Origin: Tipula vernalis
Lineage: Eukaryota; Arthropoda; Insecta; Diptera; Tipulidae
Reading direction: 5' to 3'
DNA: 64,000 nucleotides
Assembly: GCA_958295665.1 (NCBI GenBank)
Contig: OY282560.1
Span: 92,852,311 to 92,916,310 of the forward strand
Positions 36,126 through 47,566 of this stretch are shown in pieces. A program made the translations under genes and the position numbers. A model generated the notes under the pieces. That model saw nothing but the letters and a program-made list of their open reading frames with translations. It ran no database searches and was not told the DNA's origin. How positions within the stretch are numbered: position 1 is the stretch's first letter; the number at the start of each line of letters is the position of its first letter.

Positions 36126-36746
36126 TAAAATCGAAGGGTAAGAAACATTTATTAGTAGTAAAGAGTCGACCCTGTTTCAGGTGTCTAAGTAATGTTAATT
36201 AATATATATAAATAAAATAAAATGAAACAGTTAGCACAAGACGACACCATTGCAAACTAATATCTACAATATGTCAGCACTGACATGCACATGACATGGA
36301 AAACCAATAACTAAATCACAAACTTCATCTGCCTAAGCGTTCACTCCATTGCCCGATATAAACCGGCCGTTCCCACCGCTGCAGATCCCGAAAAGCATGG
36401 TCCAATCAACCTTCCGCATCCCATGCATCGTGTAATTATTTTGTGTTAATTAGGAAACAGTGACGTACAAAATGGTGATCGACCAAACTACACTGAAGAT
36501 TTCAGGCTCTACAGGAACAAAAAACAACCAATCTATGCCAAACAACAAAATAAACACCACTAAAAATAAACTGTACGATCAATCTCTCAGCCCTCAGCCA
36601 GTACTGCCAATAGAAACACTGTAGCGCCTTTCGAGCACTTTGAAAGAAAGTGAGGCCAAATTCATTCAAATTCATTTCAACGCCATTTTGAATTTGAACG
36701 AAAACCTAATTTCAATCCAATCTAACTTATACCAATGACAGGCCAA

Positions 36747-38004
36747 GGATTAGCTAAGCTCGATTACCGTTAATTTAATTGTAAAGACAGACTTAGGTTT
36801 AGTTACTGGCGCCATTAGTTTGTGGTATCGATATTAGTACAAATGTCATCATGTTTTGTCGAGCTGACTTTTTTGCTTTTTTTTGAAAAATAAATGAAAA
36901 TAAAAACAACATAAACGTTTAACAAATAAATTATAATTTGAATACTTTAATTATTAATTAAAATTTTCCATTTTTTCTTTTATACCACAAATATTTTGTA
37001 TGTATTTTTAAATATAAATGATAGTTCCATCTGTATTCAAATAGGGCAAATTTTATTTACAATTTTTTTTAACAAATCAGTTTTTTTACTTATTTTTAAT
37101 TAATTCGTGTAATTTCTATTTATTTTAACATTTACATATAATGTCGCCACTTGTACAGTCTTCCACTAAACTTAATAAAAAGACATAAGCTTCAATATAT
37201 TTAGGGATTAGTCTACTAATCGCGCTTAGTCACACTAATCTTGAAATAAAAAGAGATTAGCTAACCTTGAACGTGACACACTACATCTAATCTCGAAAAA
37301 TTCACTAATCTCGCTTAGCTAATCCCTAGTCTCTTGGCAGCATTATACCACTGACAGAGAATATCTGTATAATGTTTCAAGTTCAGTATTAGCACAGATA
37401 AGAATAGACAGATGTGGATCTTGTATGGGCCATATTTACATTCCAAATTTCAGTAGCAAATTCCAATCCAATCTGTTTAGACCAGGACGTATATATAATT
37501 TACATTTCTATCCCTTTTTATCCTTTTCCCCACTATTTTTATTACAAACGAAAACCAAAAAAAACGAAATGCTTCGTTTTTGTTTTGATGTAGTAAAAAT
37601 AGTCATGGGTAAAAGGATAAAAAGGGATAGAAATGCGTAAATTATATATAAGTCCTGGTCTAAACAGATTGGATTGGAATTTGCTATTGAAATTTGGAAT
37701 GTAAAGATGGCCCATACAAGATCCACATCTGTCTATTCTTATCTGTGGTATTAGCTAGCGTAAATACAACTTGCGCTATTTTAATACAGATGGACCTAGT
37801 CGTATTATTCAAATTTTTAAAAGTCCAAAAAATTTGTGGTATAAAAAAAACTAAAAATGTTAATTAATAATTAAAGTATTTACAAGAGAGTCGATATTTT
37901 TGTGTTATACTGATACCACAAACTCATGGCACTACTGACTAAACCTTAGTCTCTCAACGCAATTAAATTAGTGCTAGATTAACTAATCGGGCTTAGCTAA
38001 TAGG
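36747..38004. mobile_element. 1.26-kb element with ~250-bp imperfect terminal inverted repeats
   Basis: The left end GGATTAGCTAAGC...AGTTTGTGGTATC...ACTTTAATTATTAATTAA corresponds in reverse complement to the right end (AGTATTTACAAGAG..., GATACCACAAACTC, GGGCTTAGCTAAT). The arms are roughly 36,747-37,060 and 37,770-38,004. The interior holds a second copy of the short repeat (37,142-37,335) and a later hairpin insertion. No transposase. The ends resemble copy M0, so all are probably one MITE family. Confidence 0.6.
37394..37748. mobile_element. 355-bp near-perfect hairpin element with 7-bp TSD
   Basis: Starting ACAGATAAGAATAGACAGAT, the sequence is followed by its reverse complement ending ATCTGTCTATTCTTATCTGT (37,728-37,747). 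The stem is about 150-175 bp with few mismatches. Even the centre (AAAACGAAATGCTTCGTTTT) is palindromic. TATTAGC is repeated at 37,387-37,393 and 37,749-37,755. ORFs on both strands are mirror images and not genes. Confidence 0.85.
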
Positions 38005-39616
38005 CCGCAAGCCGTAGAGGTGTAGAAAACAACGACATGGTACACGGCTACACACTACACTGGTCAAAAATACCGTACCATAAATTCGAACTGAAACGTT
38101 AAATTAAAAAAAGTTATATCGATGAAGATGTCCTTCAAAATGACCATCAAAGTTGCAAATGTCGTTGTTAAAAAGAACGACAAGGTAGACGCAGAATTGT
38201 TTCACTATCTTAAGTAAATCTCGCGAGTTATGAAAAAATATTTATATCAGAAGGCAATTAGCAGTGACCATCAATCTATTATGGTAATATCGTTCAAGAT
38301 ATTTAACTATTTTTTTCAAAAAGAAGCGAACCACGTTGGTTTGGATGTTTAATGATTTTCTTTCAAACTGATTGTGCCTCATTAAGTTGGAAATAAAGGA
38401 AAATTTTTAAAATGAGAAATTTAAATGATTGAAAATTTTTTAAAATGGTAATTTATTTCTGTTTAATCTAAATTTATAAAATGAAAGAATTTTCCGGTTT
38501 TAAATTAAAAAAAAACACGAGATTGGTGTAGCCTTCGCAGTGAGTTGTGTAAGAGAAAATAAAGAACTGACTCGTGATCGAAGCGGTCGCTTCTAAAAAG
38601 ACCATTGTTATTATTCTAAGGCTCAGGATTACTGTTTGTTACTTACAATTCTTATTTCATGTACAAAACTGAAAATAGATACGGTTTGAAGCAGATTTCT
38701 AAATACAGTTAGTATTGTATTTCCAAGCATTTGTATACTTTATTGGACTACATTTTCGTTCATCTATACCAAAACAAATTGTTGCTATTAGCAAGACACG
38801 ATTTTAAAATTTAGACTCTAAACAGATTCAAAGATGATTCCAAGACAATAGGGGTCAAACATCTTGTGTCGTAATAAACTCGTACAACAATATCTAAAAG
38901 TAAACATAATAAGGGAATTTCCTCGAGAGAAATTGAATTTTAATTATTTTGGATTTAATTATTTTGGAAAGAAACAGCCGAAGTAGATTTAATTCGTTTT
39001 AATAGTAGCCAAAACCATTCGAAATAAATTTTAAATAAAAGAAAAACATGTAATGGGCCGGTAGCATAACGGATATTTCCAATGAGATGAAAATATTTCC
39101 AATGAAATCAAAAGAAAATATAGCGTATTTCCTTGACAAATTTACAACAACAATTGCATAGGATAAATCCCCGCAAGAATAACATTAACCCAAAAAAAAA
39201 TTGGGTTTAATTAAACATAATTCTAATTCTTAGTTATGATACCTGCCACCAGAGTCATAATACGTATTAAATTTATATTTTATTTGGACAGGTTGGCTTT
39301 TGTCAATTAAATCAAATTGGCTATTTTCTTGGAAAACAAATAAACCCAAAATAATTCGAATTCAATTTTGGTCAACAAAATACGCTTATAGTTGATTTAT
39401 TTAAATCTTATTCGAATTATTTGTAATAATACCGGCCACTAGATGTCCTTTTTATAAAATTTATTTCGAATAGTTGGCTATTTTTCAAAATGAATAGGGC
39501 GACTTTTCAGTTCTATGGTTTTGCCGCAAATGCCACACTATAAGGAACCCTCCCGGCGCAAAAATATATACATCAAAAGTATTTCGTTTACGAACAGTTT
39601 ACGAAAGGTTCTTATT
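38005..39616. other. AT-rich intergenic DNA
   Basis: No recognised feature in about 1.6 kb. Confidence 0.5.
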
Positions 39617-40095
39617 GAGTACGTTTATGCTCAGAGTCGAGTCATCTTTTAGTTAACTTTGGATCATCTTGTAGTTATCTTTTTTAGCGTTTATACTGCA
39701 GAGTCAAATCGTAGTCGAGTCGAAACTAGGTTGAAACCGAGTCAGAAACGTCAAAAAAAATCATAATTTGTATTTTCAATAAAAATTATGATTATTAAAA
39801 TTATGATTAAAGCAATTTATTTTACAAGTTTGCAGTATACAAAATTACAGAAACACAAAAATCGGAGATGCGCACACGAATTAAGAAATCAAAATGGTGT
39901 CTTTTTATTATTATTTTTTGTTGTTTTTATTTTTCGATTCGACTCCGTTAATAGTGGATGATTTTAGAGTTAACTCGACTCGAACCTGGAAATTTTTTAG
40001 GTCGAGTCGAGTTAACTACAAGATGACTCGACTCCGTTTATAGTAAAAGATAACCTAGGTTCAAACCAGGTTGAACCCTAAGCATAAACGTACTC
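39617..40095. mobile_element. MITE-like element, 15-bp perfect TIRs
   Basis: GAGTACGTTTATGCT at 39,617-39,631 and its reverse complement at 40,081-40,095 bound 479 bp. Subterminal sequences (GAGTCGAGTCATCTTTTAGT / AACTACAAGATGACTCGACT and AGGTTGAAACC / GGTTCAAACCAGG) also pair. A 3-bp ATT occurs outside both ends and may be the target duplication. No ORF. Confidence 0.7.
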
Positions 40096-40738
40096 ATTGC
40101 AACACACTACTACATTCACATTCTCTATACACAGTGCTGTCAATTATATCTTGCGGCTTTGTTTTATTTTCAATTTTTTTTGTACAAATTAAATTAAAGT
40201 TGTCGTATTGTGAAAATATAAAAACTTCTGATAATTATTGTTAGTGTTTCGTGACATTCAAGAGCAGCACTATATCCATAATATCGTATAAAAATCATTA
40301 TAATGAATATTTTGAAAGGTATTTAAGTAATACTCGAAATACTTCATCTATGATTGAAACATTTTATTTCATTTCAGAAAAAGATTAATTAACAAATTTA
40401 GCACGTTGTGTTTTGTGTTGCGGATCGTTTGAAGAAAAATACAAATAAAAGATAAGATTGATTTAAAAAAATTGTTTTATTCTAATTAAATAGGGCCATT
40501 CGCACTAAACCGTTCGTCAATGTTACGCTTAAGCAGTTCGTAAACATTACGTTTAAGCGTACACGCTATGAACACTTTTATACATACTAATACATACACA
40601 AGTCTTCGCAAATTTGTTTCACTTCTTATGTGACAAAAGTACACATTACGTACTATATTCGTACTGTTTTAGTGTAACGTTTACGAACACCTTAGTATAG
40701 CAAAGTCTTCGTAAACCGTACGTTTATGATACACCTGG
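40096..40738. other. AT-rich DNA with MITE-like fragment
   Basis: The stretch at 40,505-40,728 contains several forms of TTACG(T/C)TTAAGC and GTAAACGTTACG on both strands, suggesting an inverted-repeat fragment. Ends not defined. Confidence 0.4.
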
Positions 40739-41186
40739 ATAGGAACCAAGCGCAAATTTTAGCGAAAAAAAACCTCGATATAGAAATTTATTTAAAAAAC
40801 AAAAAATTGAATGCAACCAAAACTGCTGCAAAATAATTTCGTGCATGAAACCAAATTAAAAAACTCGATATATTAGAGAAAATCTTAGTAGTACGTATTG
40901 AGGGTAATTATAAAATTTTAAAATGTCGTTTAAATATTTTTAAATCAAAATAAATTATTCGTTATAATTTTAACAAATTATGTAAGTTATGCGAGCAAAA
41001 TTTCCATTCATATTTCTAATCCTGCTACTATGACGATACATATAAGTACATAATTTAAGAATACCACTGGATTATTTGATTGTTTAAAATGCTACCTATG
41101 CTAAAGTTTTCTACATTAATTTAGTCAATTGCTTGAGGAGCATTTTCTGTTTATTCAAGGTAAACAAATGCCCCACTTTTACTTTC

Positions 41187-41660
41187 TTTTACTCTAGTAA
41201 AATAAAGTATAGTAATCATGAAAATTTTGGACCTTGAGATTTTTAGAGATTTATTTGTTTTGAGGTCCCCTGAGTCAGAAAAAGTGGGTTTCGAAATGGT
41301 GTCTGTCTGTCTGTCTGTCAGTCTGTCCGTCTGTCAGTCTGTCTGTGTCCTCTCTACAGCCCAGATGGTTTAACCAATCGAACTGAAACTTCAGATTTAA
41401 GCTTTAATGATAAATGGGGAGGTCCCAGTGAATTTTACTCCAAATCGGCTAACCAGAAGTGGCCACTCCCTTGGTCCATAAAATTTATTTTGCAAATATC
41501 TTAAAAAGTATAAGGTTTACAAAAAACTACTTAATTCAAAATGTTTCCAAAAATTAAAAACAAATAAAAATAAAAAAAAAAAAATTAAAAAAAAAAAAAT
41601 TAAATTTCTCAAAATTCTCTGTTCGTAAAACAAAGTCGTGTGTTGGCCACACCTCCATTT
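41187..41660 (+). repeat. Direct repeat copy 1 within the composite element
   Basis: Matches 42,557-43,032 closely throughout, including a (TCTG)n tract at about 41,301-41,346, GGCTAACCAGAAGTGGCCAC and a final TCGTGTGTTGGCCACACCTC. Confidence 0.85.
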
Positions 41661-42548
41661 TTTAACTAGGTATTTGAGGGACCTATTCTATGTGCTAGCC
41701 AAACCTTTGTCATCATTGTTGGCAATGGTCGATATTGGCCCTTGGGAGTTGAGTGCGATATCCAAAAAATAATTTTGCAGAACTTTTACTAAACGAACGA
41801 ATCGTATGGATTAGGGTTTTTTAACTAGGTAATTAAGGGACCTATTCCATGTGCTGGCGAAATCTTTATCATCATTGTTGAGTGCGATTTCCAAAAAATA
41901 ATTTCGTAGAACTTTTATTAAACGAACGATTCGTATGGATTAGGGTTTTTTAACTAGGTAATGAAGGGACCTATTCCATGTGCTAGCGAAACCTTTGTCA
42001 TCATTGTTGGCAATGGCCGATATTGGCCCTTGGGAGTTGAGTGCGATTTCCAAAAAATAATTTTGCAGAACTTTTACTAAACGAACGATTCGTATAGATT
42101 AGGGTTTTTTAACTAGGTAATGAAGGGACCTATTCCATGTGCTAGCGAAATCTTTATCATCATTGCGATTTCCAAAAAATAATTTCGTAGAACTTTTATT
42201 ATTCGAACGATTCGTATGGATTAGGGTTTTTTAACTAGGTATTTGAGGGACCTATTCCATGTGCTAGCCAAACCTTTGTCATCATTGTTGGCAATGGTCG
42301 ATATTGGCCCTTGTGAGTTGAGTGCGATTTCCAAAAAATAATTTTGCAGAACTTTTACTAAACGAACGATTCGTATGGATTAGGGTTTTCTAACTAAGTA
42401 TTTGAGGGACCTATTCTATGTGCTAGCCAAAGCTTTGTCATCATTGTTGGCAATTGCCGATATTGGCCCTTGGGTGTTGAGTGCGATTTCCAAAAAATAA
42501 TTTTGCAGAACTTTTACTAAACGAACGATTCGTATGGATTAGGGTTTT
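41658..42548 (+). repeat. Minisatellite, six units of alternating ~159 and ~125 bp
   Basis: Units begin TTTTTTAACTAGGTA-like at 41,658, 41,817, 41,945, 42,105, 42,227 and 42,385, with lengths of about 159, 128, 160, 122, 158 and 163. Short units lack the block GGCAATGGTCGATATTGGCC and adjoining bases. Each unit ends GATTCGTATGGATTAGGG or similar. Confidence 0.9.
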
Positions 42549-42556
42549 TTACTTTT

Positions 42557-43032
42557 TTTTACTCTAGTAAAATAAAGTATAGAAATCATGAAAATTTTGA
42601 ACTTTGAGATTTTTATAGATTTATTTGTTTTGAAGTCACCTGAGTCCGAAAAAGTGGGTTCGAAATGGTGTCTGTCTGTCTGTCTGTCAGTCTGTCAGTC
42701 TGTCTGTGTCCTGTCTACAGCCCATATGGTTTAATCAATCGAACTGAAACTTCAGATTTAAGCTTTTTTGATAAATTGGGAGGTCCGAATGTTTTTTACT
42801 CCAAATCGGCTAACCGGAAGTGGCCACTCCCTTGGTCCATAAAATTTGTTTTGCAAATATCTTAAAAAGTATAAGGTTTACAAAAAACTACTTAATACAA
42901 AATTCTTCCAACAATTAAAAACAAATTAAAATAAAAAAAAAAATTAAAAAAAAATTAAGAAAAAAATAAAATTTCTCAAAATTCTCTGTTCGTAAAAGAA
43001 AGTCGTGTGTTGGCCACACCTCAATTTTTTTT
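42557..43032 (+). repeat. Direct repeat copy 2 within the composite element
   Basis: Second copy, with (TCTG)n at about 42,669-42,708. The open frame across the TCTG tract (VCLSVSLSVCL) is a repeat artefact. Confidence 0.85.
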
Positions 43033-43687
43033 TTTGTAATTTCATAATATGTAATAAGTTTTCCTTATAGGGAAATAGACAACCGACAAAAAGACAGAAC
43101 CTTATTGTAGAAAATTTGAATTCCGTTTTACCCTTAAGCTTTCGCGGATAAACAAAAATGTTGGTGGATCTGTTGAGACAAACGGTAATTTTTCGTATAA
43201 AATTCAAGAATTTAAAACAGTATGAAACTTTAAATGAGTCAAAATTAAAGTCAAACGATGTTTTGCTGGGACTAGGACTTAAAAGTTCCATTTTATAGAA
43301 TAATTTTATTTAAACGATATGTAGCAGCATTTTTGCTTGATGGCATATGCCAGTATATCCACAGAAGTGTTAACAATATTTGCTGCACATTGGCCAAAAG
43401 ATGTTTTAAACTCTCATATTAGATACCTAAAATTTAATCAATATATTTTTAATTGGAAAAAATTAAAATCGCGCAAACTGAAAATATCTGCGTCTGATCT
43501 TTATGCCACATTGCCACAACAATTTTTTAAAACGTCAAAGTATTTTGTAAACATAGCAAAATGAATAAAAATGCACAGCCGTCTGCTGTAAAAAAAAAAA
43601 ATTAGAATTGAACGTACGTTTTTCTAGTCAACTACAATAAATTTATATCGAGGTTTTTTTTCGCTAAAATTTGCGCTTGGTTCCTAT

Positions 43688-44376
43688 CCTGGATGGAATA
43701 GACTTACAAATGTCAACTATTTATATGGGGAGTTCTATGCAACAGAAGTACATAAAACAAACAAATTATGAATGAATTTCATTAATTTATTATTGTTAGA
43801 TAAGTGTATTTTGTTAATAAAATATTGGACTATGCTTTCAAAACTCATTCTATGTATATACGTATTCAATTTTAGGTCACAAACTAAAAAGAAAACTGAG
43901 CACGTTTTATATGTCAAAAACGTTGAAATTAAATTTTTAGAGCAAGAGGTTATTTTGCTGATAGTAAACATTTTATTTTTACAATTATTAATTTTGGATT
44001 TATCTTACATTTTGATATTATTTTTTTAACTATAGCTATAATATTGACCAATTGAAATAAAATTTAAGTGTTTTTCATTCAGTTTTAATGTGCCTATCCC
44101 TAACACACAACTGGTGTTAATCGGTTGGTCTAATTTCTTGGAAACCAATGTAATCCAAAATAATTAAAACTATGTACATTTTTCCCAAGAAATGTGGTTG
44201 TTGTTGTAAATTTGTCTAGGCAGTAAGTACGTTTAATGTTAAATTTTATAAACAAAATAGATGAAACAATTTGAAGAAAATACGATAGATATCTGTGACG
44301 TATACATAAAGCAATAAAAATACGGTAAAAAAATAAACTGCACGATCTCAATAAAATTTAATAGAAACATTGTATA
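43688..44376. other. AT-rich DNA between two transposons
   Basis: Open frames of 70-85 codons on both strands have biased AT-rich composition and no recognised motif. Confidence 0.45.
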
Positions 44377-45886
44377 TAGTGTATCAAAGTCAAAATGGGA
44401 CACCAAGCAAAAAACAAATTAAACTAAAAAAACATGTTTCATTTTTGGAATTTTATAAATATTCCATTCTTATGCTTTAAAGCACTATAAACAAAAGCTT
44501 CAGTATTTTGTCGGAAAGCTTTTATCACTGCCTAGATTCTTCCGTGCATAAATTGCACTAATTTAAGTTCGGAGACTGCGGTGGAGTTTCACGGATGTAT
44601 GGGCAATTGTAAAGCAATCACATTCGAATTTTATGAGCTTTATGCTTCGGATCATTGTCCCCTTCCTGACAAATTTGTTTTTAAAATTTTCAAATAAGCA
44701 TTTTGGTCCATAAAACCATCTATAAAAATAAGTCTCATCAGTAAATAACACTCTACTCCAGAATGGAATAATCCTTATTAATATGCTGTTTTGCAAATTT
44801 AATTCTTTTGCTTTTGTTTAAATTGCTGATGAGAGGGTTTTCCGCCCAACTCTTCCATGAAAATTGAGTTTAAGCAGAACTATTCTGATTGTTTCGGGAT
44901 CTGATTTTTTCCCTAGTTCTTTTTCCACTTCAACAACTAGCTTTGGGGCACTCAAAGTTGGATTTTTTTTATCCACAGTTCATCAGCTTCTTTAAAGATT
45001 TTTTAGTACTAACTTTGACTTTACTCTCAACTGTATTTGAAGTTATAAAACGTTGTATGATATTATTAATAGTTGAAGAACTTTTTCAAAATTGTTCGAA
45101 ATCAAATGATGTATGTTTCCCCATTTTGGTTAATGCACTATACACAGTTTAGAAATTTAAAGAAATCTTTTTCTATGAATACACGCTGTGATCTGAAACA
45201 AAACACTATTGTTTGTTTGTTTGTTTTAAAATTTGCTCAGGTCAGATCTTTCAATCCATAAAACCAGTGAGTTATATTTTTCCAGAAAAAATCCACAGAA
45301 ACTTCTCGATGGAAGTCCTGGGGCACTGGATAGGTTATGTTATTTCACAAAAAGTATTAATTGTTGTATTTTATAGTTATTGGTAATATTTAATAGTAAT
45401 TTTTATATCTATTAAAGTGTTTTTTGTTAAAAGTGTGTTCACGTTGTAAAATGGTGTAGATTCATATCGTTAGTGCACGATAAATTATGGATCGCTCAAA
45501 TAATATCGAGCAGATCCTGAATCTTTTTTAACAACGTGTTTGTTATAAATCGTAAAAAAGGCAATTCCTTCGCTCTGTGCACGAAATTATAGGCCTTTTA
45601 CGAAATTACGCAGTACCCGGAACCACTTATTACGACTTAACTTATTCACTTTTTTTTAGGTCTACTCCGTAACGCGTACAGAACAAGACTCAACACTACT
45701 GTTATTTTATCAAAAAATACAAAGCAACTGTAAGAAAGAGGTATACGAATGTATCTGTCCCATTTTGATTTTGAGTTATATTTGGCAATTGGTAAACGAT
45801 TTTTCATCAGCCTAATTTTCTACATACATAATTTATAATGAAAAATATACTTTTGAATGTTGTACAATTTTGACTTTGAGACACTG
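44377..45886 (-). mobile_element. Tc1-like transposon relic, TA target site
   Basis: The ends pair as (C/T)AGTGT(C/A)TCAAAGTCAAAAT: left from 44,377, right ending at 45,886. TA stands outside both (44,375-44,376 and 45,887-45,888). A second internal copy of the terminal motif (TCCCATTTTGATTTTGAG at about 45,758) gives the IR/DR arrangement seen in some Tc1 elements. A broken transposase lies inside on the minus strand. Total length 1,510 bp, near the family norm. Confidence 0.75.
44563..45127 (-). pseudogene. Tc1-like transposase, multiply broken
   Basis: Starts MGKHTSFDFEQF near 45,127. In later frames comes HGRVGRK...PLISNLNKSKRIKFAKQH, the Tc1 pre-catalytic block; then TDETYFYRWFYGPKCLF with the first catalytic Asp, DNDPKHKAHKIR with the second, and TPPQSPNLN before the expected Glu. 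The protein would normally be about 340 residues; only about 190 codons of sequence remain and they need several frame changes. It is non-functional. Confidence 0.75.
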
Positions 45887-45888
45887 TA

Positions 45889-46650
45889 ATTATTTTGAGT
45901 TAGAATTAGATTTCGTTTTGGTTAACCTCAATTCACGAGCACTAGAAATAGGTTGTAAATGGTGTAGGTGCAGTATATACTTTAATAAACTTGTTAGCAC
46001 ATGAATCAATACTGAATCTAAACAAAATAGTTGCAGGTGGTGGTCCAGTTTATGCTACAGGTTCCGTTATAACCTTATTTACATCGAGATAATACATTTT
46101 TGTTACCAATTTGGGTTATTACTCCAGTGCGATGTTTTATTTTATTTTCACGTTGATGATTGATTTTGATTTCATTACTACATGCGAAAAAATAATAGAT
46201 ATTCGACACCATTTAAATGTAACGTCATCAATTGTTGTTTTTGTACTGCTTTACTATATTTTTGCAAAATTTTGGGAAATGGTTTACTCGATAGTTTTAG
46301 TTAGCAGATGTATTGCTGAAATTCAAAAATGGTATATGTAGTCGATATTTTAGTCTTGACCAGCTTGCTGCAAGCAACTAGTCAAAATTTTGCGGATAAT
46401 TTAAAGAAACTGCAATTGTTATTTAACTTCTAATTACTAAGCCCGAAATAATTTTATTCCATATTTTGGATCAAATTTAATAAATTTGGACAACATAATT
46501 TTTCAATTAAGATTTTTGAACTTTTTCTGTGCCACTCTTTCAAACGACTTTTCTATTTTTGTTAATAAAATAAAAAATTTGATAAAGAGATATTTCGGTT
46601 TAGGTTTCATACTCTATACTCTTTAAACTATTTGAATTTATTAGCATTAA
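45889..46650. other. AT-rich intergenic DNA
   Basis: A 76-codon plus-strand frame at 46,111-46,341 is rich in Phe, Ile and Tyr as expected of AT-rich DNA. It is not considered a gene. Confidence 0.45.
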
Positions 46651-47330
46651 GCCGCGGCTACACGAATGGAAAATTACGACCAACATTGGCCCAATGTGAT
46701 TTGTCAAATGTTGGACAAATGTTGGTGAAATAAAATTTGACTGTCTACACGATTTGCCCAATGTTCATTTTTCAAATGGCTACTACCAATGTATAATAAA
46801 TTTTGGTGGTTTATATATTGATATTTATCACTAGTTGTCACTACTAGTCATACATTAATTACGATATCTCCCACAAGATGGAAGCCAATGCAAACATATT
46901 GCTTTAAAAGCACTTCGAGCTTATTTTTATGTTGACAGTGTTTTAAATCCCAAATTTCGGGATAATTTTGATATAAATTTATAAATTCTAGCACAAACTC
47001 AGCCGACCAGTCAGATTCCATTTTGAATTTATTTGTTTATAATTAATAAAATATAATCACATCTACAGTTGTATTTAGTGACATCTGCCGTTAAGTATTC
47101 AAAAATACATTTTTTCTCACCATTCGTTTAGACGAAGTACCAATATACACTCCAACGTTGGTAGTTTCCTTTGATCTTTTTATAAAAATCGCCTATTGAG
47201 CGAATGGTTACCAATGTTGGACCAATATAACCTTCATTTGTATTTGTTATTTTTTTTTTCTGTCTACACGATTGGTTTTTTGGACAAATCTCCAACGTTG
47301 GTTTACATTTTCCATTCGTGTAGCCGCGGC
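46651..47330. mobile_element. 680-bp MITE-like element with CCGCGGC-ended TIRs
   Basis: GCCGCGGCTACACGAATGGA (46,651-46,670) pairs with TCCATTCGTGTAGCCGCGGC (47,311-47,330). Similarity continues inward through CCAACATTGG / CCAACGTTGG blocks and CTGTCTACACGAT on both sides. GCATTA appears at 46,644-46,649 and overlaps the right end at 47,329-47,334, so the exact target duplication is ambiguous. No transposase. Confidence 0.75.
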
Positions 47331-47530
47331 ATTATTCTTATACATTTGGTTAAAAACAAATCCAGAAACTTTCAATTATTCACGTTTTGAGGTTATATTT
47401 TTTAAACAACTCATTTTCATTTTGTTTCAATTAGTATGAAATTCGACTAGCTCTGGAATATGGCTAATTAATTAGGAATACACTTGGTTTCGGCAAACCC
47501 AAATTATTGTAAATATTCCAGGTTTTTCAT

Positions 47531-47566
47531 TCCTCGAAAGTCTAGGCTTATGTAGACTTTCGAGGA
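47531..47566. other. Perfect 14-bp stem hairpin
   Basis: TCCTCGAAAGTCTA (47,531-47,544), loop GGCTTATG, TAGACTTTCGAGGA (47,553-47,566). It is not followed by a T-run. It could be an RNA structure or a decayed inverted-repeat element. Confidence 0.6.

Larger units (their letters stand above)
40739..43687. mobile_element. 2.95-kb composite DNA element with 43-bp perfect TIRs and 5-bp TSD CCTGG
   Basis: Perfect 43-bp inverted ends (40,739-40,781 and 43,645-43,687; start ATAGGAACCAAGCGCAAAT) are flanked by CCTGG at 40,734-40,738 and 43,688-43,692. Inside are two ~475-bp direct repeats, each beginning with TTTTACTCTAGTAAAATAAAG, that enclose a six-unit minisatellite. No transposase was seen; a 75-codon frame at 43,337-43,564 has no recognised motif. 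The superfamily is unknown. Confidence 0.8.

Noticed and set aside
37425..37726. Two 71-72-codon ORFs on opposite strands
   Set aside because: They are mirror images from the two arms of the hairpin element.
42665..42865. Frame starting MVSVCLSVSLSVCL
   Set aside because: It comes from the TCTG microsatellite. The equivalent position in the sister repeat is not conserved as coding.
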